A stretch of DNA of 9,478 bases from Verrucomicrobiaceae bacterium. GTDB lineage: Bacteria > Verrucomicrobiota > Verrucomicrobiia > Verrucomicrobiales > Verrucomicrobiaceae. The stretch is from NCBI GenBank assembly GCA_947463285.1, contig CANHTV010000114.1, forward strand, positions 1-9,478, given 5' to 3'. Below the pieces are notes generated by a model. The model was not told the DNA's origin. It worked only from the letters and a program-made list of their open reading frames with translations, and did no database searches. Below, one piece after another: positions 1-6,014 of the stretch (its first letter is position 1; every line of letters begins with the position of its first letter). The position numbers and the translations under genes were made by a program.

Positions 1-525
1 ATCGACACAGACGACATCGTAGGTGTTCCATTCGCCTTTGCCTTTGCAGCGAAACTCCCAGGACATGCTGCGGCGGCCACGCGGATTGTCAGGGATGCCT
101 TCGAGGCCGTTCGCGCCGAAAAGCTCGCCAGAAACATAGCCAGGATGATTCGGCTGACCGTCTTTGGTCGGATGCAACTTAGGCCATTCGAGTTCCAGCA
201 TCTGCACCTCCATGCCTTTCGGCAGCGGACGATTCGGAGGCGTGCTGCCTTCGCTCCAAACAAAAACGCCGGAGTTGCCGCCAGCCTCAAGGTGCTTCCA
301 TTCGATGTGCAGGATAAAGTTTTCATACTGCTTCTCGCTGCGCATGACGCCGATGGGCAGGCCTTTGCAGACGAGCAGGCCGTCCTTCACCCTCCAGGTG
401 TCTTTGCTGGTGTTTACATCCACCCAGCCGGTGAGGTCTTTGCCATTGAAGAGGTCGCGCCACTGCGGCACTTCATCGGCCAGGGCTGCGGTGGCAAACA
501 ATAAGTTGAGGATGAGTCTGTTCAT
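1..525 (-). CDS. Exported DUF1080 (3-keto-disaccharide hydrolase) domain protein, 3' end outside the window
   Basis: Reading the minus strand from the ATG at 525 gives 175 open codons that run off the left edge, so the C-terminus is missing. Residues 1-16 ([16 protein letters not shown]) look like a short signal peptide cleaved before DE. The mature part opens with [10 protein letters not shown], then [24 protein letters not shown] and GNSGVFVW, followed by [10 protein letters not shown]. This order is the hallmark of the DUF1080 / 3-keto-glucoside hydrolase family, a concanavalin-like beta-sandwich common in Verrucomicrobiota, Planctomycetota and Bacteroidota. Family members bind or hydrolyse glycosides, including 3-keto-sugars; the substrate here cannot be told. 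The gene lies 36 bases downstream of the lactate permease on the same strand, so co-transcription is likely. No Shine-Dalgarno sequence precedes the ATG; the leader is A/C-rich. Family assignment is confident, exact function is not. Confidence 0.88.
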   Translation of the reverse strand, partial: MNRLILNLLFATAALADEVPQWRDLFNGKDLTGWVDVNTSKDTWRVKDGLLVCKGLPIGVMRSEKQYENFILHIEWKHLEAGGNSGVFVWSEGSTPPNRPLPKGMEVQMLELEWPKLHPTKDGQPNHPGYVSGELFGANGLEGIPDNPRGRRSMSWEFRCKGKGEWNTYDVVCVD

Positions 526-561
526 GAGTTTGATTTTGAGTTGTGGTTGTGAGATCAAAAA

Positions 562-2178
562 CTACTTCACCAGCAGCCACGGCAGCCAGTAGGCCTGTGC
601 CATCACCAGCAGGCCCATGAGCAGTGCCAGCGCGACGCTGTGCCAGAACACGGATTTTAAAACGGTGCCGGCATCAGGACTGTCAGGGCCACCACCCGTG
701 GCTACAGCAGCGACGACGATGCTCTGTGCGTCGATCATTTTGCCCATGACACCACCGGAACTGTTCGAGGCAGCCATGTGAACGGGCGAGAGGCCGAGTT
801 GGTTCGCCGTGACTTGCTGAAGATTGCCAAAAAGTACGTTAGAAGCCGTGTCGCTGCCTGTGAGTGCCACGCCCAGCCAGCCGATGATCGGCGAGAAGAA
901 GGGAAACAAAACACCCGTGGAGGCCATCATGAGGCCCATCGTCGTGTCCGTGCCGCTGTAACGCGTCACGTAACCCATCGCGAGCATCAAGGAGATGGTG
1001 AGCAGCGAAACCCGCAGCTTCCAGATCGTGCGGCCATATATCCCAAGCAGCTCACGTGGTGACACTCCGAGGCAAAGTCCTGCGAGCAGTCCTGCCAGTA
1101 GCGCTGACGTGCCCGCAGAGCTGAGCAGATTCAGCTTGAAGACCGCCTTCTCCATCTCTGCATGGACAGCAACAGGTGGCACGCGTTCGACGGCTAGATG
1201 CAACATCGGGACTTGGATCTCGCGGTTAAAAACTGCATTGAGCGCGGACTTCACCTGTGGCATGCCCCAGACAAAAACGAAGGCCGTCAGGAAGATCCAA
1301 GGCAGCCAAGCTTTCCAAGCGCCAGAGGTGCTTGTGGTATCGCGGATGGCACCATCGGTGGCATCACGTGGGTTCCAGCCTTTCATGAAGAGAACCAGCG
1401 CGGCCATTGCGACCACTGCACTCACAATATCCACCAGCCAGGGGCCGTGAAAATTGCTCATCAGAAACTGCATCAAAGCAAAGCTCGCCCCAGTGACAAA
1501 ACAAGCTGGCCAGACCGCCAGCATCCCTCGCCAACCCACCTGCGCCGCCACTAGCCAAAAGGGAACAAGCAATGAGAAGATCGGCAGCTGCCTGCCGACC
1601 ATCGCACTCAGCTTCATGAGGTCGAGCCCCGTGATGTCTGCCATCGTTGTCAGTGGAATGCCGAGAGATCCAAAAGCCACGGGTGCCGTGTTACCGATGA
1701 GTGCCAGCTTGGCTGCTTCGAGCGGTTTGAAACCCAGCCCGATCATCAGTGCCCCTGTGATGGCCACCGGCGCACCGAAACCTGCTGCGCCTTCGATGAA
1801 AGCACCGAAACAAAAGGCGATCATCAGTGCCTGAATGCGGCGGTCACCGGAGACACTTGAAATTTGCCGCTGCATCACTTCGAACTGCCGAGTCTCGACA
1901 CTCAGGTTATAAACAAACATCGCGTTCAGCACGATCCAGCCGATGGGAAAAAGGCCAAACACCGCCCCATTTACGGCTGCCATGCCAGCGAGCTGTGCAG
2001 GCATGTGATAGACAAACACCGCGATCAGCGCCGCTGCCGCGAGTCCAGCCAGTGCCGCAAAATGAGCCCGTACATGCCAAAATGCCAGCAACCCGAGCAG
2101 CAATACCATTGGCAATGCCGCGACGAGCGACGAGAAGATCAGATTGCCGAGGGGATCATAATTTTGCGACCAAGTCAT
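562..2178 (-). CDS. lldP: L-lactate permease (LctP/LldP family)
   Basis: This is a 538-residue polytopic membrane protein, close to the roughly 550 residues usual for the family. It imports lactate, and often glycolate, by proton symport across the inner membrane. The start MTWSQNYDPLGN and the segments GLFPIGWIVLNAMFVYNL, EGAAGFGAPVAI, GNTAPVAFGSLGIPL, GWLGVALTGSDTASN and NSSGGVMGKMI are all strong family signatures and occur in the expected order. About 12 or more hydrophobic segments span the protein. The ATG at 2178 agrees with the family N-terminus, although no Shine-Dalgarno sequence precedes it. The stop is TAG at 562-564. No lactate dehydrogenase (lldD or lutABC) is visible nearby, so the link to lactate oxidation is not shown here. 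It is transcribed divergently from the pirin gene and probably together with the DUF1080 gene downstream. Lactate versus glycolate preference cannot be judged from sequence alone. Confidence 0.95.
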   Translation of the reverse strand: MTWSQNYDPLGNLIFSSLVAALPMVLLLGLLAFWHVRAHFAALAGLAAAALIAVFVYHMPAQLAGMAAVNGAVFGLFPIGWIVLNAMFVYNLSVETRQFEVMQRQISSVSGDRRIQALMIAFCFGAFIEGAAGFGAPVAITGALMIGLGFKPLEAAKLALIGNTAPVAFGSLGIPLTTMADITGLDLMKLSAMVGRQLPIFSLLVPFWLVAAQVGWRGMLAVWPACFVTGASFALMQFLMSNFHGPWLVDIVSAVVAMAALVLFMKGWNPRDATDGAIRDTTSTSGAWKAWLPWIFLTAFVFVWGMPQVKSALNAVFNREIQVPMLHLAVERVPPVAVHAEMEKAVFKLNLLSSAGTSALLAGLLAGLCLGVSPRELLGIYGRTIWKLRVSLLTISLMLAMGYVTRYSGTDTTMGLMMASTGVLFPFFSPIIGWLGVALTGSDTASNVLFGNLQQVTANQLGLSPVHMAASNSSGGVMGKMIDAQSIVVAAVATGGGPDSPDAGTVLKSVFWHSVALALLMGLLVMAQAYWLPWLLVK

Positions 2179-2363
2179 GGCTTTAAAGCGTCTGCATGAG
2201 TCGAAACTTACAACCCATCCTTCGACTTCGATTTCTGACTGAGTGGTTCAATACAGCCTTTCGGGCGGATTCAAGTATGTCAGGTTACATTACCAGGCGG
2301 CATGAACTTCTTTCCGCATTGGCATTGGCTGAAGGCGCGGTCATGGAGAAGTATCGTCTCGTC
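2179..2363. promoter_or_regulatory. Divergent intergenic region between lactate permease and pirin gene
   Basis: These 185 bases separate two divergently transcribed genes and must hold the promoters of both, or at least of the permease. A plus-strand frame continuous with the pirin gene is open from an ATG at 2196, but its translation matches nothing in the pirin family and is probably untranslated leader. I see no convincing -35/-10 pair. The best minus-strand candidate, TTGAAT then TATTGA about 15 bases on, is weak. A small direct repeat GCATTGGCATTGGC lies near 2316-2329. No clear operator palindrome was seen. Confidence 0.4.
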
Positions 2364-3065
2364 ATGAAACTCACTCTCCGCCAATCCAACGACCGCGGCC
2401 ACGCCGACCATGGCTGGCTCGATAGCTACCACACCTTTTCCTTCGCCGATTACTACGATCCGGCGCACATGGGTTTCCGCAGCCTGCGTGTGATCAATCA
2501 GGACGTCATCGCCCCCGGCGCGGGCTTTCCCACGCATCCGCACTCGGACATGGAAATCTTCAGCTACATTCTCTGGGGGGCGCTGGCGCACAAAGACAGC
2601 ATGGGCAATGGCCGCACCCTGCTGCCCGGTCAGATCCAGCTCATGAGCGCCGGTCGCGGTGTGACACATAGCGAATTCAATCCCTCGAAAACCGAAGGTG
2701 CGTCGCTGCTGCAAATCTGGATCCGTCCACGTCAGCGCGGTCTTACGCCGAGCTACACCGAGTGGCATCCCGATCCCGCGAAGGAAAACGAGCCGAAAGT
2801 GCTCGTTATCTCGCCCGATGGCCGCGAAGGCAGCGCCACCATCCATCAAGACGCCGACATCTACCGCGTGCGCCTTCCGAAAGGCCAGAGCATCACCCAC
2901 GAGGTCAAAACCGGCCGCGGCGTGTGGTTCCAGCTCATCAAAGGCAGCGTCACCACGCACGGCAGCACGCTGAATCCCGGCGATGCCTTCTCCACCGAGG
3001 ACACCGGCACGCTCACCCTCACTGCTTCCGAAGACGCCGAAGCTCTCATATTCGACCTCGCATAA
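2364..3065 (+). CDS. Pirin family cupin (YhhW/quercetin 2,3-dioxygenase-like)
   Basis: With the ATG at 2364 the product is 233 residues, matching E. coli YhhW (about 231), and its N-terminus MKLTLRQSNDRGHADHGWLDSYHTFSFA aligns with the family from the first residues. Upstream in-frame ATGs at 2343 and 2196 would add 7 or 56 unrelated residues. The start at 2364 also shares ATGAAACTC with the next two genes. The cupin metal site is intact: His58 and His60 in THPHSDME, His102 and Glu104 in THSEFN. DSMGN and QIWIRP are further signatures. Pirins bind iron or another divalent metal; some degrade quercetin, others act as redox-sensing regulators, and the role here is undecided. An oddity is Trp71 in YILWGALAHKD, where relatives usually have Glu (VLEG). 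The gene heads a three-gene set with the DoxX-like and ene-reductase genes, which points to redox or electrophile stress. Confidence 0.93.
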   Translation: MKLTLRQSNDRGHADHGWLDSYHTFSFADYYDPAHMGFRSLRVINQDVIAPGAGFPTHPHSDMEIFSYILWGALAHKDSMGNGRTLLPGQIQLMSAGRGVTHSEFNPSKTEGASLLQIWIRPRQRGLTPSYTEWHPDPAKENEPKVLVISPDGREGSATIHQDADIYRVRLPKGQSITHEVKTGRGVWFQLIKGSVTTHGSTLNPGDAFSTEDTGTLTLTASEDAEALIFDLA

Positions 3066-3110
3066 TCCATTCATCAATCCACAACTCCAACACTCCACAC
3101 CACCACCCAC

Positions 3111-3491
3111 ATGAAACTCATCGCCACCATCGCCTCATCCCTCCTCGGAGCCGCCTTCGTCTTTTTCGGAGCCATGTATTTCACCGGGAAAATGCCACCA
3201 CCACCTCCCGCTGGCACGCCTCCTGGCGACTTCTTCTCTGCCGTGGGTCCCACAGGTTACATGAGCTTTGTGAAGGTGCTGGAAATCCTTGGTGGCTTGC
3301 TCCTGCTGCTACCTAAAACACGCAACCTCGGCCTGCTCGTGCTTGGTCCCATCATCGTGAACATCCTTTGCTTCCATGTCTTCCTCATGAAGTGCGCCTA
3401 CATCGTCGATCCCGCCCTGATCAGTATCTGCACCATCTCCGCCTTCCTCCTCTTTACCGAGCGCAAAGCTTGGCTCGGTCTTGTTAAGTGA
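3111..3491 (+). CDS. Small DoxX-family integral membrane protein
   Basis: The 126-residue product has four predicted membrane segments at about residues 4-24, 53-68, 72-93 and 100-117. This is the four-helix plan of DoxX-like proteins, and the length is typical. Lys55 to Gly62 (KVLEILGG), the leucine run after it, and VNILCFHVF in helix three resemble the conserved core of the family. A proline-rich loop (MPPPPPAGTPPGD) follows helix one. DoxX proteins are named after a subunit of an archaeal thiosulfate:quinone oxidoreductase, and bacterial relatives are tied to redox balance at the membrane, but no reaction can be assigned here. It starts 45 bases after the pirin gene and ends 27 bases before the ene-reductase, so co-transcription is likely. 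No Shine-Dalgarno sequence is present; the leader is A/C-rich with CACAACTCCA at 3080-3089. Confidence 0.85.
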   Translation: MKLIATIASSLLGAAFVFFGAMYFTGKMPPPPPAGTPPGDFFSAVGPTGYMSFVKVLEILGGLLLLLPKTRNLGLLVLGPIIVNILCFHVFLMKCAYIVDPALISICTISAFLLFTERKAWLGLVK

Positions 3492-3518
3492 GCCATCACT
3501 CCAAAACTGCACAACTCC

Positions 3519-4583
3519 ATGAAACTCCTCTCCCCACTCACCGTCGGTGCTCTGCAACTCTCCAACCGCGTCCTCATGGCCCCGCTCACGCGTTGCCGTG
3601 CCGATGCCGATCACAATCCCACGCCGTTGATGGTCGAATACTACGCCCAGCGTGCCAGCGCTGGTTTGATCATCGCCGAGGCCACCATGGTCATGGAAGG
3701 CCATTCGTCCTTCTGGATGGAGCCCGGCATCTACTCCGACGACCAAGTTCAAGGCTGGAAAGCCGTCACCGATGCTGTGCATGCCAAAGGCGGCCAGATC
3801 GTGCTCCAACTCTGGCACGGCGGCCGTGCCTGCCATCCGTTGCTCAATGGCGGAGCCCAACCCGTGGCTCCGAGCGCCATTCCAATCACCGGCGACGAAG
3901 TTCACACGCCCGAAGGCAAGAAACCCTACGTCACGCCACGTGAACTCCGCGACGATGAGATCCCCGGTATTGTCGCGGGTTTCAAAAAAGCTGCCGAGAA
4001 TGCCCAAGCGGCTGGTTTTGACGGCGTCGAGGTCCACGGAGCCAATGGCTACCTGCTCGACGAATTCCTTCGCGACGGCGCCAACAAGCGCAGCGGCCCT
4101 TACGGCGGTCCGTTGGAAAATCGCGCTCGTTTGATGCTCGAAGTGCTCGATGCCGTCATCAGCGTCTGGGGCGCGGATCGCGTCGGCTTGCGCATCTCGC
4201 CGCTCAACAGCTACAACAGCATGATCGACAGCGATCCCGCCGGTGTCACCACCTACATCGCCCAGCAGTGCAACACACGCGGCATCGCTTACCTGCACAT
4301 GATGCGTGCCGATTTCTTCCAAGTCCAGCAAGGCGATGTCATGACGCCCGCCCGCCAGCACTTCAAAGGCACGCTCATCAGCAATATGGGCTACACTGCC
4401 GATGAGGCCGAACAAGCCATCACCGAGGGCAAGCTCGATGCCGTTGCTTTTGGCACCAGCTTCCTCGCCAATCCCGATCTACCCGCCCGCATTGCTGCGA
4501 AAGCACCGCTCAATGCACCGAACCCCACGCGATTCTACTCCCCCGGTCCCGAGGGCTACACGGACTATCCAGCAATGTCGTGA
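3519..4583 (+). CDS. Ene-reductase, Old Yellow Enzyme family (NADH:flavin oxidoreductase, NemA/OPR-like)
   Basis: This 354-residue protein has the FMN-binding TIM-barrel pattern of Old Yellow Enzymes, near the usual 360 residues. These enzymes use NAD(P)H to reduce activated C=C bonds of enones, quinones and nitro compounds, and are cytoplasmic. Visible landmarks are APLTR (Thr24, tuning the flavin), QLWHGGR around residues 97-103, and HGANGYLLDEFL, which gives the substrate-binding pair His173/Asn176 and the proton donor Tyr178. These are followed by NKRSGPYGGPLENR and the C-terminal FYSPGPEGYTDYP. The His/Asn pair and this C-terminus resemble the plant OPR and NemA branch rather than YqjM. 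The phosphate-binding loop reads FGTSFLANPDL, with Thr313 where many members have Arg. It has no signal peptide and no Shine-Dalgarno sequence; CACAACTCCA runs into the ATG. It is the last gene of the pirin-DoxX set. Confidence 0.94.
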   Translation: MKLLSPLTVGALQLSNRVLMAPLTRCRADADHNPTPLMVEYYAQRASAGLIIAEATMVMEGHSSFWMEPGIYSDDQVQGWKAVTDAVHAKGGQIVLQLWHGGRACHPLLNGGAQPVAPSAIPITGDEVHTPEGKKPYVTPRELRDDEIPGIVAGFKKAAENAQAAGFDGVEVHGANGYLLDEFLRDGANKRSGPYGGPLENRARLMLEVLDAVISVWGADRVGLRISPLNSYNSMIDSDPAGVTTYIAQQCNTRGIAYLHMMRADFFQVQQGDVMTPARQHFKGTLISNMGYTADEAEQAITEGKLDAVAFGTSFLANPDLPARIAAKAPLNAPNPTRFYSPGPEGYTDYPAMS

Positions 4584-4619
4584 GCACGCCCACCTATTCG
4601 TTGCAGGAGCGAGCAGGAT

Positions 4620-6014
4620 TCACCGTCTCGGCAACAGCACGTAACTGTGCTCAACCGCACCGTTTTCGAGATCGGAACGCGTCACGCCGGGTACGATGCT
4701 GCGGACGTAGTCCACTTTCGCCTCATTCGCCTCCACGGTGACACGCACGTGACCGCTGCTGCCGAGGATGACGCCGCCGTAGCCGTATTCCTCGGCGCTG
4801 CGGGTGCCGCCGCTCCGATGACCGGGTTGCGGCACATCTTGGTAGATGATGCCATCGAGCTCTTCTTTGACGAAAAGGTGATCGTGACCGTGGAAGACGA
4901 TGTTCACGCCGTGTTTCACGAAAAGCTGATGCAGCGGCATTTCCCAGCCGGGGCGGTTCTGTTTGAAGCCGTCGCTGCCGTCGGCGTTTTTGCCGCCCCA
5001 CTCCATATAGGCCGCAGGTTTGGCTCCACCGCGCACATCGCGGCCCAGACCGCCGACGAGGTGATGGATGAAGACAAAACGCATCGCCGCCTTGCTGCTC
5101 GCAAGCGTTTGAGCCAGCCAGCGATACTGCGTCTCGCCCAGCGTCATGTCCCAACCCGAGGCTCCGCGCCGCATGGTGGACCAAAACGGATCGAGGCCGA
5201 TGAAGAGCGCATTTCCCCACTCGAACGCGAAGTAGCTGTGCTTGTCGTTTCCATCGGTGGGGTTCGGAAAGTAGTTGTGGCGCTGTTTGAGCGACCAATC
5301 CGACATCTCCGGGTCGCTGCCTCGCTCGCCATCGTGATTCCCCAACACCATGAAAATGGGCACGCTGTGCGCGATGCGGCCCATGTAGTAGCGCTGAGCC
5401 TTGTATTGCGACTCCGAGCGACGGAAGAACTGCCCAAACTTGTCCACCATCGTCGTGTCGCCGAGGTCGATCATGAAGTCCGGCTTGTCCGCGAGCATGT
5501 TGGCCAGGGATTGCTGGTAAACGCGCACGTCGGTGTTGTTGTCGAGATGCGAGTCCGCCTGCATGACAAAGCGGAAGCTCGATCCCGCCTTCCGCTGGGT
5601 GTGAAAGCTGCGCATCACATCCTGCACCGCCTCGCCACCCGCGCGGCGATAAGTCAGCCGGTAGTTGTAGGCCGTGTCGGGCTTCAGACCACCCAGCACG
5701 ATGTTTTGCGGCACGCCAGCCTTCAGGTTCAGCGCTGGCGTCTTCAATTCGTCGGCATACTCGATTAACGCCTCCATGTCATCCCAAGCCAGCACGCTGA
5801 CCGTCACGGATTCCGCGCCCGGCCTGCAAAGCCACACGTTGAACAGATACGGCGGCATTACCGCCGGCTCGACTTGCCCTCCTTGGCCTGCGCCGACTTG
5901 CCCTCCTTGGCCTGCGCCGACTTGGCCTCCACCCTTCGGTTTTTCTTCTGGCGCAGCGGCGATCAGCAACAAGGCGAGCGCGGTGAATCCAAAGGATACG
6001 AAAATCGGCTTCAT
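4620..6014 (-). CDS. Exported calcineurin-like metallophosphoesterase (purple acid phosphatase-like)
   Basis: The 464-residue product starts with a signal peptide (hydrophobic core about residues 5-20, likely cleaved near APEE). A low-complexity stretch follows at 24-48, built from an 8-residue GGQVGAGQ repeat. Residues about 53-140 look like the fibronectin-like N-terminal domain of purple acid phosphatases (LKPDTAYNYRLTY). The catalytic domain has every metal-site motif in order: Asp154-Ser-His156, Asp183-Leu-Gly-Asp186, Gly225-Asn-His-Asp228, His317/His318, and His375-Gly-His-Asp-His379. It should therefore bind two metal ions and hydrolyse phosphomono- or diesters outside the cytoplasm; the substrate is unknown. 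Its ATG overlaps the stop codon of the sulfatase by four bases (ATGA), and AAAGGAGG sits nine bases upstream, so translation is likely coupled. It is the last gene of the right-hand operon and converges on the ene-reductase with a 36-base gap. Confidence 0.92.
   Translation of the reverse strand: MKPIFVSFGFTALALLLIAAAPEEKPKGGGQVGAGQGGQVGAGQGGQVEPAVMPPYLFNVWLCRPGAESVTVSVLAWDDMEALIEYADELKTPALNLKAGVPQNIVLGGLKPDTAYNYRLTYRRAGGEAVQDVMRSFHTQRKAGSSFRFVMQADSHLDNNTDVRVYQQSLANMLADKPDFMIDLGDTTMVDKFGQFFRRSESQYKAQRYYMGRIAHSVPIFMVLGNHDGERGSDPEMSDWSLKQRHNYFPNPTDGNDKHSYFAFEWGNALFIGLDPFWSTMRRGASGWDMTLGETQYRWLAQTLASSKAAMRFVFIHHLVGGLGRDVRGGAKPAAYMEWGGKNADGSDGFKQNRPGWEMPLHQLFVKHGVNIVFHGHDHLFVKEELDGIIYQDVPQPGHRSGGTRSAEEYGYGGVILGSSGHVRVTVEANEAKVDYVRSIVPGVTRSDLENGAVEHSYVLLPRR
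5871..5930 (-). repeat. 24-bp tandem repeat, 2.5 copies, inside the phosphoesterase gene
   Basis: Two identical 24-base units lie back to back at 5871-5894 and 5895-5918, and a partial third copy runs to about 5930. In the gene's frame each unit encodes eight residues of the GGQVGAGQ type, placed between the signal peptide and the folded domain. Because the unit length is a multiple of three, copy number can change without breaking the frame. This is a probable site of length variation between strains. Confidence 0.9.

Noticed and set aside
2256..2292. Sigma-70 promoter for the permease or pirin gene
   Set aside because: Candidate boxes match the consensus poorly and have poor spacing; calling one would be guesswork.
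2196..2363. Extended start for the pirin gene at 2196 or 2343
   Set aside because: The extra 56 or 7 residues match nothing in the family. The start at 2364 gives the family length and shares ATGAAACTC with the following genes.
2280..3110. 276-codon open frame on the minus strand opposite the pirin gene
   Set aside because: It mirrors the pirin gene and has no domain of its own.
3309..4415. 368-codon open frame on the minus strand opposite the DoxX and ene-reductase genes
   Set aside because: It lies wholly opposite two genes with clear family matches. Its translation shows no recognisable domain, and long antisense frames are expected with this GC-rich codon use.
4584..4660. Terminator between the convergent ene-reductase and phosphoesterase genes
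   Set aside because: Only a 5-bp inverted repeat (AGCAC/GTGCT, 4636-4651) was found, inside the phosphoesterase coding end and without a U-run.
4647..5768. 373-codon open frame on the plus strand opposite the phosphoesterase
   Set aside because: The opposite strand encodes a complete phosphoesterase with all metal-site motifs. This frame is rich in Val, Ala and His with no family pattern, so it is a shadow.
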